This document shows positions 1-11,240 of a stretch of 64,000 nucleotides of DNA, in pieces. How positions within the stretch are numbered: position 1 is the stretch's first letter; each line of letters opens with the position of its first letter. Source of the DNA: Citrus sinensis. Taxonomy: Eukaryota > Streptophyta > Magnoliopsida > Sapindales > Rutaceae. The stretch spans positions 22,575,501 through 22,639,500 of the forward strand of contig NC_068559.1 in NCBI RefSeq assembly GCF_022201045.2, in the 5' to 3' direction. The position numbers and the translations under genes were made by a program. Below the pieces are notes generated by a model. It had not been told where the DNA came from and ran no database searches. It was given only the letters and a program-made list of their open reading frames with translations.

Positions 1-445
1 GTTCTGTACTGGACCTCCTCTCTTTTGATGTGAGCTATGTTTTTACGAACATAATTTTGTTTACTCAGATTGGAGATCCTTTTCGTCCAACATATTTTTT
101 TATCCCTTGTATAAATTCAATCCTCTGAATAGCTCTTCAGTTCTAAGTTCTGCAAAGAGATAGATTTAAATTCACCCTCAAAATGGTTAAAAGAAAGATC
201 TAAATTCTGCACAAAGGGAAAGCACTCAATTTTTTTTTGGAATCTGGCCAGATAAATTGTTGCGAGAGGAAGATCAACTCTCAAAGACCACAATGATAGA
301 AGGAATTTTCCATTGAAAGAAATGACCCTTCATGATGAGTGGTTTCAACCTACTGCAACTGCCTAGACTGCATGGAATTTCACCGGACTATTATAACAAT
401 TTGTTCTCATATATATCTAAAGCACCCAAATTTATCTAAGTTAGC
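1..445. other. Unassigned flank before the copia-type element
   Basis: No open frame, RNA gene or recognised repeat was found in this stretch. It is ordinary AT-rich plant sequence lying outside the left LTR that begins near 446. Confidence 0.4.
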
Positions 446-2042
446 CATTAGGGAATATGTTTTATTTTTCAATAAGGATTTTTGAGGATGTTTTCTTTTT
501 AATAGTTTTCCTATTTAAGGAATAAGTAATTTCTTCTTTGGGACTTAATTCAATCAAGAAGTAATACAACTAGTATAAGAAAAAGTATATTTCTCCTATG
601 GAAAATAATCATTATATATAGAGGGGTTGGATTCACTTATTTGCATAACAAAAAAATCAATTCTCTGCAAGTAAATAGTTTCTACTATGAGAGAAACACT
701 AGGACTATTAATTGAGAGATTGGTTGTTATTGGAGTTTTGGATATGATGAAAAATAGAGTAATTGTAATAATTTTTTATATGGTAGATTTTGCTCTCGTC
801 GTCTTTGGCAGCCATGGTTCTTTTCCGATATAGGAGTTTTCTACGTAAATTTTTGTATTGTGTGATTGGTTTTATTCTCCATCTATTTTATATTTATTAT
901 TTGCTTGATATTTTTGTTTGCAAGATCTTAGGTTAAAATTCCCTAGCAAGTGGTATTAGAGTTAAGGTTGCAATGCAGAGCACATATGCCAACAATGAGG
1001 TTTTAAAACTTATGAAGGTGGAAATAGAAAAGCTTAATGGAAGAATCAATTTTGGCTTGGCATATTCAAGTCAAGGATATATTGATTCAATTTAGTTACA
1101 CAAGAAAAGCAAGGGTGATGTAAACCTTCTTGCCACGGTGAATGGAGACGCATAGACAATCAAGGTACCTTAAAGAAAATTATAGGAATACAACAAGTTC
1201 GGCAAATAGCTATAAATTAGTAGATAGAGATATTGAAAATTTCAGCTAGCTAGTGGTATGTCTCTTTTTATTATGAGAGATTGGTTTATCCTTTTTGGCG
1301 TGCCATGGAAGAGCATGTGTTACTACTATTTGTTCTATAAGATTTGCACATAAGGCTTGGTTTGACATTTATGCAAGATGTGTGGTGGATTTTTTTTTTT
1401 TTTCTCTTTGTGTCGATGGCCAGAGACTCTCAAGGAAGCCAAACATGAGAATGGGTATAAGCAAGATGATCGACATGTTCTGAATATATGTACTCTAAAT
1501 AAGGTAGAGTATGATAATTCTTGGTGTAGAGAATTATGGCAATTGAATAGAGGACAAGATTTTACCTGTGGTGGAGTGATTCTCATAAACCCTATGTGAG
1601 TGTAGTTTTAGTGGAGTAAAGAAGGTGGAGACAACATGGTTCTGTAGATACATGGTGGATCATGTTTGTCGCCTAATTGAAAAACTCGCCAAGATAGAGA
1701 TTGTTAGGATATATATCTTATCTTTCCATAAGGATTTCCAAGGATGATTTATTTTTTAACAAGATTCTTATTTAGGAAATAAGTAATTTTTCCTTTGAGA
1801 CTTAACTTATTCAAGGAAGATTACAACTAGTATAAAAAGAGGAATATTTCTCCTATAATAAATAATCACTATATAGAGAGGTTAAATTATGCACTTGTTT
1901 GCATAACACAACAATCAATTCTCTGCAAATAAATAGATTTCAATAAAAGAAATGGTAGACCTTTAAGAGATTAATTGGGAGTTGTTAGGGTTTTAAGTGC
2001 GAGGAAAAATACTAGAATAATATAATATTTTTTACATAGTAG
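446..2042 (+). mobile_element. Decayed, non-autonomous copia-type LTR retrotransposon with truncated 3' LTR
   Basis: Two direct repeats frame this stretch. The left LTR runs about 446-948 and ends in CA. The right LTR starts at TG, position 1702, and stops at about 2042. They share many blocks, such as ACAACTAGTATAA, ATTTCTCCTAT and CAATTCTCTGCAA, but are clearly diverged, so the insertion is old. A primer-binding-site-like TGGTATTAGAG, close to the initiator tRNA-Met complement, begins at 951. A purine run just before 1702 could be the polypurine tract. The interior (about 960-1690) holds only a broken copia-gag-like reading near 1010-1150, with stops and no protease, integrase or RT. The right LTR lacks its last ~160 bp: viral coding sequence begins exactly where it breaks off. 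The superfamily call rests on the PBS and gag-like remnant and is moderate. Confidence 0.65.
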
Positions 2043-2044
2043 TT

Positions 2045-5000
2045 ACAGAAAATGTTATTAACATCATTGAAAAGGAATTTGAATTGGATAAAGCTTTTCT
2101 GCATAAAGATTTTTATTCTGATTTAAACAAAGAAAAAAGATCTTGGTTTTTCAAACATTTTTTAAATCAAAGAAAAGAAATCCAACAAACTTATTATGAA
2201 TTTGTGAATCTTCATCAAGTTCATATATTGTTTTTTGATTGGTTCGAGATATATTCCTCAGATAACAACATCTCTTACCCCTTCAAAGAGTCAAACCCTA
2301 TTACTATTAGGAAGAAAACCACTGAATGGAAACTCTCCGAAAGTAATAGAACAGTCGATTCTGAGCATCCACCCCTCCGGAGCGTAACCGTTGACCACGG
2401 CGAACCTCCTATAGAAATCAGAGCTTCACCTTACAAAATCCCCAAACCAAATGATACTGATAGTAATTTAAGTAGTATTATTCAACAGAATAATTTCTGT
2501 AATACTAACTTAAATACTATAGGAAAACAGTTGACTAGAATAGAAAACCAATTCCAACAGTCAACTATATCTGTTTCTCCTAGTCCAAAGCCTATTCCCT
2601 CAAAGTCAGATTCTGATAAAAAGCTTAAGGAACCTGTTTTCAAACCCTTTCAGGTTTCGAAAACTAGCCAAAAGCTTGTCCATGAATCAAAATCGGATTT
2701 TGCCAAAGCCATCAGAGAACAACTAGATATGATAGAAGCTGCTTCTTCCTCATCTAGTAAAATCCAAATTGCTCCATATACTCCTCAATCCAGCAAGATA
2801 GGAGTACTTGAACAAGACCAGGTTTCTATTGCCTCTTCTGACTTAGAAGCCTTTACCGAAGAACCCGTTTCTAAAGCCAACAAAATCCATTGGGAACTTG
2901 CTATCCCTACTTCCAAATCTCCACCTGATTTAACTATAGACAACAGGCCTAGTGCATTAAATCAAGCTCGATATAATGCATCCTCTGTCTATGAGTGGAA
3001 TATAGATGGAATGTCTGAATACAACATCCTAGGTGTATTGCAGCAAATGACCATGGCAGCCAATGCCTATAAAACCCAATCAGGAACTTCTGACAAGGCC
3101 ATTGCAGAAATCCTAATTGCAGGTTTTACTGGTCAACTTAAAGGATGGTGGGATCACCTTCTCACTAATTTGCAGCAATTAGACATCTTAAATGCCATCC
3201 AAACCGATGAGAATAGAGCTCCCATTCTTGACGAATTCAATAACCCAATTCAGGATGCAGTTGCCACCCTGATATTGACCATTTCCCTTCACTTCATAGG
3301 TGACCCTTCTCACCTTAGAGACAAAAACGCCGAGTTACTACACAAACTAAGGTGTAGAAAACTCAGTGATTTTCAAGATTACAAAACCACTTTCTTTACT
3401 AGACTCTTCCTTAGGGATGATGCAAATCATGTAACTTGGAAGGAAAAATTCCTTGCAGGTTTACCTACCCTATTGGGAGAAAAGGTTAGGAATTCCATTA
3501 AAGCTCTTTATGACAATCGTATTCCTTATGACGAGCTCACTTATGGTGAACTAGTCAGTTTTGTCAATAAAGAAGGTTTAAAGATCTGTCAAGATTTGAA
3601 ATTACAGAAACGTCTAAAGCAGGAGCTTAGGAAATCTAAGCAAGAGTTAGGCAGCTTCTGTAAGCAATTCAACTATGACCCCTTTAAAGCTTCTACTTCC
3701 AAAGACTGTAATGGTAAGTGTTCTTCAAAATCTTACAAGAAACATTACAAGTCTAAGAGCCATAGGAAACCCTTTCATGATTTTAGGAAACTTCCTTATA
3801 AGAAACCTTCAAGGCCTTATAAGAAACATGGTTTTTCTAAAAAGAAAGAGTTTAAAGCCAAACCTAAAACCCCATTCAATTTCAAAGATGCTACATGTTT
3901 TAAATGTGGCATGAAAGGTCATACTGCAAAATTTTGCAGAATGAACAAAAGACTCCAAGAGCTTGACCTCAATGAGGACATCCTTTCCAAAATAGCCCCC
4001 CTCCTTATAGAGTCTTCAGACTCTGAATCTTCCATGTCGGGAGATAGTGACCCCCTCCAAGTCGATGAGTTAATTGATTCAGACACCTCTGCAACTAGCA
4101 GCAGTGATTCTGATTCAGATTCTTATTTAAAGAAAATCAATGTTTTGACTAAAGACCAAGAGATTTTTCTTGAACTTGTAAAGCATATTTCAGATCCAAA
4201 TCTTCAAAAGGATTATCTTGACAAACTTTTGAAAACTATGGATTCCAACAAAGCCGGAACCTCTGCTGAGATTTCTAAGGTTCCAATTATCAAAAAGAAT
4301 TCTTATGATCTTACTCAAATATTGGATAAAAAGAAAACAAAAAAGATAGTTCCTAATATCCAAGACCTTCAGAAAGAGATAAAAGAAATTAAATGTGAAA
4401 TCAGAGATTTAAAAGAAAAACAAAAAAGTGATTCTGAGACTATCCAACTTCTTTTACAAAAACAATTGCAGGATAATTCAGATAATGAATCTAATCCTGA
4501 TGATGGTGATGAAATTAAAGTGGAAAACATTGAGTCTATACCCAATGATTTCCTATTTGTTTTGAAACAAATCACCATAAGAAAGTATTTGATTAAAGTC
4601 ACTTTAATCTTTTCTGATGATTTTGCTATGGACGCCATTGCCCTTTTTGATACTGGCGCCGATTTAAATTGCATCAGAGAAGAGATCGTCCCCAAAAGAT
4701 TTCATGAAAAAACAAAAGAAAGACTTTCTGCCGCTAACAATTCAAAATTGAATGTTAGTTCCAAAGTTGAAGCCTCGATTTATAATAATAAAATTGAATT
4801 TAAAACTTCTTTTGTTCTTACAAATGATATACACCATGCTATCATTTTAGGAACCCCTTTTATAAATCTCATAACCCCTTATGCTGTCAATTATGATGGT
4901 ATTTATTTCAAAGCAAAATCCAAAGACCTTGTTTTCTCGTTTATTGAAAAGCCAAAAACTAGGAATCTAAACATTGTCAAAGCTTGTTCTGTCTACCAAA

Positions 5001-6523
5001 ACAAAATCAATGCCATTCTTAAATCCAAACAAGATGATTTATTTTGTTTACAAAAGGATTTAAACTTCCAAAGAGTTGAAAGTCAACTACAAAGTAATTT
5101 TATACAAAGAAAAATCCTCGATTTCAAAAGCCTTATTGAAAAAGAAATATGTGCTGATTTACCATCTGCCTTTTGGAATAGGAAACAACATTTGGTAGAT
5201 TTGCCTTATGAAAATTCTTTTGATGAAAAACAAATACCCACCAAAGCACGTCCAATCCAGATGAACATGGATTTGGAACAACATTGCAAAAATGAAATCA
5301 AAGATTTAGAGTCAAAATGACTCATTGTTAAGTCAAGGTCCCCTTGGTCTTGTGCCGCTTTTTATGTCAACAAAAATTCTGAAATAGAAAGAGGCGTTCC
5401 TAGACTTGTGATAAATTACAAACCTTTGAATAAAGCTTTAAAATGGATTAGGTACCCAATACCTAATAAAAAAGATTTGCTCCAAAAACTTTGTTCAGCT
5501 TTCATTTTTTCTAAATTTGATATGAAGTCTGGTTTTTGGCAAATACAAATCCATCCTAATGATCGTTATAAAACAGCTTTTACTGTTCCCTTTGGACAAT
5601 ACGAATGGACAGTAATGCCTTTTGGTTTGAAAAATGTACCCTCAGAATTTCAAAGAATCATGAATGATATTTATAATTCCTATTCTGAGTTTTGCATTGT
5701 TTACATAGATGATGTGTTGATTTTTTCTCAAAGTATTGATCAACATTTCAAACATTTAAAGACTTTTCATCTTGTTACTAAAAAAGCTGGGTTAGCCCTT
5801 TCTAGTTCAAAGATTTCTTTATTCCAAACAAAAGTCCGATTTTTAGGACATCATATTTCTAAAGGAACCATCACTCCTATAGAAAGGTCATTTTTGTTTG
5901 CGGATAAATTCCCGGACAAGATTTTGGACAAAACCCAATTACAAAGATTCCTTGGTAGTTTAAATTATGTTCTTGATTTCTGCCCTAATATCAATAGGAT
6001 GTCTAAACCTTTGCATGATAGGTTAAAAAAGAATCCTGTTGCATGGACAGAAGAACATACCAAAATAGTTAGATTAATAAAGTAATCTGTAAAAAATATT
6101 CCTTGTTTATTTCTTGCAAATCCTGCATTACCTAAAATTGTTGAAACTGATGCATCTGACATAGGTTATGGAGGAATATTGAAACAAATGGATAATGATA
6201 AAGAACAGATAGTTCAATATGTTTCTGCTCATTGGAATGACTGCCAGAAAAATTATTCTACCATCAAAAAAGAAATCCTTTCCATTGTTTTATGCATTAC
6301 AAAATTTCAAAGTGATTTATTAAATCAAAAATTTTTACTTAGAATTGACTGCAAAGCTGCAAAACATGTTTTAGAAAAAGATGTTCAAAACATTGCATCA
6401 AAACAAATTTTTGCACGTTGGCAAGCTATTTTAAGTGTTTTTGATTTTGATATTGAATTTATTAAAGGTGACAAAAATTCTGTTCCTGATTTTCTAACTC
6501 GGGAATTTCTTCAAAACAGATAA
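2045..6523 (+). pseudogene. Pararetroviral ORF1 polyprotein (coat, protease, RT, RNase H), broken by two stops
   Basis: One frame stays open from the junction at about 2045; the first triplet at 2084 is TTG, so no true start is present. Counting from 2084, a coat zinc finger CX2CX4HX4C lies at residues 605-618 (nt 3896-3937), preceded by a Lys-rich stretch and followed by an acidic Ser/Asp-rich one. The protease active site DTGAD is at 856-860 (nt 4649). The RT catalytic YIDD is at nt 5702-5713. An RNase H motif TDAS lies near nt 6146, and the frame ends at TAA 6521-6523. In-frame TGA at 5318-5320, between protease and the RT core, and TAA at 6083-6085, between RT and RNase H, interrupt it. 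The same frame continues after each, so these are point nonsense changes. The N-terminal movement domain is absent. Each catalytic motif is intact, but this copy cannot make the full polyprotein. Confidence 0.88.
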
Positions 6524-7941
6524 TGCCGCCAAAGAAGAATAAAGGTAAAGCAGTTCTCAAAGACACTGGTTCCCAAGAACCTTCCAAAGAACCTCAGTCA
6601 ACCCCTTCTAAAGAAAAATTACTTTCTTCTGCCATGCCCATTAAATCTTGGATTGAAATGGTTGAAGAACATGGAGCCCAATACAAATTTGTTTCTTCTG
6701 ATGACCAAGTAAAGCAATGGATGAGTTCCATTACAAAATCACCTGAGCTCATGCTCGCCCTTCAAAACCTTTCTCAAAGCCAAATCTCCCCTCAAAAGGA
6801 AATTGAAATTTCAAAACCCTCTTCCCAAAATGTTGTTGTCTCTACTGAAAGCTCATCCTCCCAAATTGTGCTTTCTCAGCCAACACCTTCAAAGAAAACC
6901 TCCGATTGGTTTGATAAAACCCATTTTCAAAACATTCTTTCTTTAGAAGATGGATTTTACCATTCTGATCATTTTCAAAGCATTTCAAAGTTTTTTCCCA
7001 AAGGCTGGTTTTTCAAACCATGGGATTTGACAAAACCCCAGTCTTATTATCAAAGCATTTTGGAAATAACTGAATCAGTTAAATTCAAACATTTCTTTCT
7101 TGACAAAGCCCATCCAAAACCGGCTTATTCCACGGCCACAATCCTCAAAGTTTTGAGCCCAAATCAGTGGGGTGACCTACTCCACAATTTTAAAACCTTC
7201 CCTCTAAATTTTGAAACCCGTTTACCACATTGTCGGACTTTTTCCTACTGGGATTACCAACAAGCATGGTATAACACCTTTTTTATCCAAAACCCTAAAA
7301 AATCCCATTCTTGGTTATTTTTCTTCAACACAAAGATAACCGTTCAAAGCCTTCCAAATTGGTTTCAGCATTGGTGGAATCATTTTGGCCCAATTCCACA
7401 AATCTTATCACCAAACGCTACAAATTGCCTAAACCTCTTCAAGGCCCATTATTTACCCTCTATCTCAGAAAAAAGATTTCCCCCCTTTCTTTGCTTTTGT
7501 GCAAATTTCTTCCTACCATGGGTCTGTTCGTGGAACCTGCGTTTCCACAACCAAGATTCCCAAGTCATCCTTCAAAGAACCTTTAAAGTCAAATGGTGGT
7601 CAAAATTTGATGAACAGTCCAAATTGACTGTTAACATGATCAAAGATTGGCTCTCCTCTAAAAACCTCCTTCAACCAACCCTGGAAGCTTCTAAAGCCCA
7701 ACAGACCTTCCTAACTCAAAAATCCAAAGCCCAGTCTCTTTTGGCAAGCGCCAAAACTGAAGATGAGTATTTCAAAGCCATGGAACAGCTCCTCGCCTCA
7801 CGATCAAAGTCCTCAGCTGCAGATTCCTCTGAAGATGAAGATGAAGATGTTGATGATGATGAAGAGCCTTTTATTTCTCTCGGAGACGATAATGAAGATG
7901 ACTGTTTTGGCATTTTCTCTCCGATAAAGCATTGTAAATAA
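6523..7941 (+). CDS. Pararetroviral ORF2, 472 aa, function unknown
   Basis: The ORF is uninterrupted and begins at an ATG overlapping the ORF1 stop by one base (TAATG, 6521-6525), suggesting coupled translation or reinitiation in the parent virus. The start is basic (MPPKKNKGK), followed by a Ser/Pro/Gln-rich linker to about residue 125. A compact middle of about 130-370 is rich in Trp, Phe and His, with repeated WF and WW pairs. The last ~50 residues are strongly acidic (SSEDEDEDVDDDEEP). I recognise no catalytic motif. Position and size match the unknown-function second ORF of florendoviruses. A viroplasmin/transactivator-like role by analogy with other caulimovirids is only a guess. It is intact while ORF1 carries two stops; whether it is expressed cannot be told here. 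Confidence 0.75.
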   Translation: MPPKKNKGKAVLKDTGSQEPSKEPQSTPSKEKLLSSAMPIKSWIEMVEEHGAQYKFVSSDDQVKQWMSSITKSPELMLALQNLSQSQISPQKEIEISKPSSQNVVVSTESSSSQIVLSQPTPSKKTSDWFDKTHFQNILSLEDGFYHSDHFQSISKFFPKGWFFKPWDLTKPQSYYQSILEITESVKFKHFFLDKAHPKPAYSTATILKVLSPNQWGDLLHNFKTFPLNFETRLPHCRTFSYWDYQQAWYNTFFIQNPKKSHSWLFFFNTKITVQSLPNWFQHWWNHFGPIPQILSPNATNCLNLFKAHYLPSISEKRFPPFLCFCANFFLPWVCSWNLRFHNQDSQVILQRTFKVKWWSKFDEQSKLTVNMIKDWLSSKNLLQPTLEASKAQQTFLTQKSKAQSLLASAKTEDEYFKAMEQLLASRSKSSAADSSEDEDEDVDDDEEPFISLGDDNEDDCFGIFSPIKHCK

Positions 7942-8210
7942 TTATTTGATTATTTACTTAAAAAAAAAAAAAAGAGAAAAGAAAAAGAAAAGAAGTATTT
8001 CGGGTGGTCCCCTGGACACAAGTGAGAGCGCACATGTCTCTTCACCCGTATTGTACGTCAGTCTGTATTTCTGTATATGTACAAAGCATCTACTATTCAA
8101 AGATACGATCCAATTGTTACTGTGCACTTAAAAACCCGCTACAGTGAACAGTGCAGAGTTCCAGATGTTACTGTGCACTTAAAGTCCCGCTACAGTGAAC
8201 AGTTTAAAGA
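7942..8210 (+). promoter_or_regulatory. Viral intergenic region with 51-bp-spaced tandem enhancer-like repeats
   Basis: After an A-rich run, two near-identical 37-bp copies of a motif beginning GTTACTGTGCACTTAAA lie at 8116-8152 and 8167-8203, 51 bp apart. Each ends in CGCTACAGTGAACAGT. A TGACG motif, the core of as-1-type plant viral enhancers, lies on the minus strand at 8056-8060. This spacing just upstream of a TATA box resembles a caulimovirid promoter. Activity is inferred. Confidence 0.55.
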
Positions 8211-8230
8211 TTTTTGTATATAAACCGAGA
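8211..8230 (+). promoter_or_regulatory. Likely pararetroviral TATA box
   Basis: A perfect TATATAAA is at 8217-8224, followed by a CT-rich stretch at about 8255-8325, as in many plant transcript leaders. It lies directly after the tandem repeats and 3' of ORF2, where the promoter of the terminally redundant caulimovirid RNA is expected. Confidence 0.6.
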
Positions 8231-9127
8231 GGAAGACTCAGACTCCTCAGGTTTTTCATTTCTCTCTTCAAAGCTTCTCTCTCTACTTCTCCCCCTTCTC
8301 TCTAAAAAACCTCTCTCTCTCCGAAGGGTTCCAAAGAAATTTTATGTTTACACAATAGTTCTATCACAAGAGCTTTGGGTGATCAGACTAGTTCTTTACC
8401 TTCAATCTTCCCGTTTTTCAATCTTCCCTTCTGGAAAGATTTGAAAATTTGTAAAGCCAGAAAGCAAAAATGTATGTTTAAATTCAGTTCTTTAAATTTC
8501 AATGTAATTTAAATTTTCGTAATTTACTTTAAAGCATTTACTTTTCTGCAATTTAATTTTATGCACATTTAAATTTCAGCAATTTATTTTAAAGCATTTT
8601 TCTTTTCAAAGCATGTTAGCAGACTGATCTGTATCAGATCTGCTATATAAATTCTATATTCCTCCGAGGCAAAGAGACCGGATCTCGATCCTCAGTTGTA
8701 AATCTTCTCTTCTTCCTCCATTCCTTCAGAGCACCATTTCCGGGATCCGGATCTGGTACTGTGTATGTACCCAAACCTTTAAAAAGAACCTAATTTAAAT
8801 CTGATAATAGCCCAATAAAAAGAATCAACCACGTTCAAAGTGACTTAACTTTATTTGGTAAAACAAAACTGATTTGGTATATCGGCTGGAAACCCGAACG
8901 TGCGGACTATTGATCTGTTCTAAGTCAGATCTGGGTCCAAAGGCTTCACTTTGTGTAGCATCGATCTGGTTTAACAACGCCACGTATCAATTAGTTATTA
9001 AAATTTGACTTACCGCGTTCAAATTTGTTTGATCACTGTATGACCTAAAGAACTCCATAATCAAAGCTGGTAATTTATTATTTTAAAATTTGGAAAAGCC
9101 GATCCATTAATTGTTTAATTAGAGTTT
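8231..9127 (+). other. Non-coding viral leader-like region
   Basis: The region after the TATA box holds a CT-rich leader and an AT-rich stretch at about 8490-8615 with internally repeated pieces (AATTTA...TTAAAGCATTT twice). There are only short ORFs. No convincing tRNA-Met primer-binding site was found: TGTATCAGATC near 8628 is a weak partial match. AATAAA occurs near 8814. Where viral leader ends and unrelated DNA starts cannot be fixed from sequence alone. Confidence 0.4.
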
Positions 9128-9137
9128 TTAATATTGA

Positions 9138-9381
9138 AATCCTACGAAAGCACATCCATCCTTCGATCCTATTTCCTTCTGGTAAGAGGAGAGCCAATCT
9201 TTGATCATGTTAACAGTCAATTTGGACTGTTCATCAAATTTTGACAACGCTCCATGTTCTTCAACCAATCCTACGAAAGCACATCCATCCATGCCCATTA
9301 AATCTTGGATTGAAATGGTTGAAGAACATGGAGCCCAATACTTTTTCCTACTGGGATTACCAACAAGCATGGTATAACACC
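9138..9381. repeat. Shuffled patchwork of ORF2 fragments in both orientations
   Basis: Several blocks copy ORF2 of the same element. 9185-9245 is the reverse complement of 7599-7659. 9249-9267 is the reverse complement of 6659-6677. 9291-9341 matches 6634-6684 directly. 9340-9381 matches 7237-7278 directly. A 24-bp sequence containing CCTACGAAAGCACATCC occurs at 9138-9161 and again at 9267-9290. Junctions overlap by only 0-3 bases. The 80-codon minus ORF across this patch is therefore chimeric and not a gene. Confidence 0.9.
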
Positions 9382-11240
9382 ATTATTATTCATTAATCAA
9401 TTAATATTTATTAACAATAATTATTACTAATTATAGTTTTTGAATAAATAATCACAATAATTAATATACTTTTATTATAATTAATTAATTAATATACTAT
9501 TATAATAATTACTAATATAATTATTTTAATTAATTCATATATATTTTTAATTAATTAATATAATTATTACTGTTAATTAATATATTAGTATATTATTAAC
9601 AATAATACATTAATAATTATAATTAATTAATATATAATTATATTATTAACAATAATATATTAATAATTATAGCTTTTGAATAAATAATGACAATAATTAA
9701 TATGTTTTTATAACAATAATTAATATAATTATTATAATTAATCAGTATATTATTATAATTAAATAAATGAAAATTTTACAATTAATTAATATATTAATAT
9801 ATTATTGACAATAATTACTAATAATAATAATAATTTTTGAATAAATAATCACTATAATTAAAATATAAAATAATAATTATGACAATAATTCATTAAGTAC
9901 TTTTTAGTAATTTGTTACAATCTACCTCATTCTGATTTCGATTCCAAAATAAAATAAACACATCAATGAGATTCCAGCCCATTCTGATTCTAATTTATGT
10001 AGGTCAAGTAAACAATTTATTTTGAATCACATTCCCCATTCTCATTCCAGCTCATTCTGATTCCAGCATATTCTGATTCCAACCCATTCCAATTACTGAC
10101 AAGTAAATGCACCATTAATATAACTTACAACCCGCTTAAAACAATACAAAAATCAGGTGGATCTCACTATTATGTTACTCATTTATACATATAATATGTG
10201 GGTTACATTAATTGCAACTTAGTAAAATCGTTCAATGAATTACAGCACTCGCAATTTTGTAATCCTTCAGTGAATTACAACATTGGCAATTTTGTAATAT
10301 ACAATACTGGCAATTTTATAATTGAAGCAGTAATAGTTTGGCAAATAAAATTAGAAACCTTTCCCAAATCTGACTGAGTTAAGAGCCAGCTTAGCCCACA
10401 CACTCCTTCACCACTGGTTGATAAGTTCTTTCTTCGATTTTTAAACTTGAAGTGACATTCCTTCGGTGTCCAAAATTTTTATAGTCTCCCCACATCCTAT
10501 AAGTTCAACAATAGAGTCAGAATGACGATGGAGTTTCAAACAATCAAATATAATCCTAATGATTCTTTTTATACGCCCACTCGTACGCAGACTTGTTTAG
10601 TTGATGTTTAATTAAGCACGAAATTGATGTTTGATCCTAATTAATTAGATGAACACACACATGCATGAGTAAATACATAAAATTAAATTAACCAAAACAG
10701 TAAATATAAGAGTAAATCGATCGTATCTGTGCAGACACCACAACCGAATTATAGATATCACCGCCAGACATAAATCTTATTCCAATGATATATGATTAAT
10801 TATTGTTATTAAATTGTAATGTCAATTGTGCATAGAAGATTTATTCTTTCTAGATGAAATATGAAAGTTAGTAACTTTTTTCCCTTTTTTTAAATAATAA
10901 TCGTCAAAACAAATTAAAAAGGATATTGGGACTTGAGTTTTGGGTCTACTTGAGTTAGAAATATCGCTAATAGGGTAAATCAATAATACAATACTTTTTC
11001 CTTTTTTTGAAAACCCTCATATAGTTCATGGTCCTACTCATATAATAAATTAATAATTCTTTAAAGTTACCAATAATTGTTATAATATTTTATTTAAAAA
11101 ATATGATTCTATTTTTCACTTATTTTTTTCTTGAATTTTGAACCTAGTTAGATTTTATATCTAATTTTGTTTAATGTTTTTAGAAGTTCTAGGTTGAACT
11201 CTCAAATTGCAAAGATTTTGATTTTTTTGGTTAATTTAAT
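9382..11240. other. AT-rich intergenic filler; no gene
   Basis: 9382-9900 is a degenerate array of TAAT/ATTA-type repeats, almost pure A and T. About 9905-10110 has several copies of CATTCTGATTCCA, a MITE-like or simple repeated module. 10225-10335 has three imperfect copies of a ~35-bp unit ending GCAATTTTGTAAT. No coding potential was seen. Confidence 0.6.

Larger units (their letters stand above)
2043..9381 (+). mobile_element. Endogenous pararetrovirus (Caulimoviridae, florendovirus-like), 5'-truncated, 3' end rearranged
   Basis: This is an integrated plant pararetrovirus copy. Visible order: end of a movement-protein-like region, coat with CCHC finger, aspartic protease, reverse transcriptase, RNase H, a separate ORF2, then a non-coding region with promoter-like elements. 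There is no integrase, and the copy is not flanked by its own LTRs, which excludes a Ty3 element. A second ORF of about 50 kDa after RNase H is the layout described for florendoviruses; petuvirus-like is the alternative. The polyprotein has two nonsense codons and no frameshift. The movement-protein domain is missing because the copy begins at about 2043, inside coding sequence, directly against a truncated copia-type LTR. The right end (9138-9381) is a patchwork of ORF2 fragments that abuts an AT-rich repeat tract. As integrated it is incomplete. Confidence 0.85.

Noticed and set aside
1335..1599. Overlapping short ORFs inside the copia-type element
   Set aside because: No copia protein resemblance in either strand; degenerate interior.
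2084..6523. Ty3/gypsy retrotransposon as the identity of the RT-bearing block
   Set aside because: No integrase follows RNase H, no LTRs match its ends, and a second ORF follows directly, which fits a pararetrovirus.
8622..8640. Primer-binding site at TGTATCAGATC
   Set aside because: Matches the tRNA-Met complement too weakly to call.
9128..9370. 80-codon minus ORF
   Set aside because: It runs through the patchwork of rearranged viral ORF2 pieces and is a chimeric chance frame.
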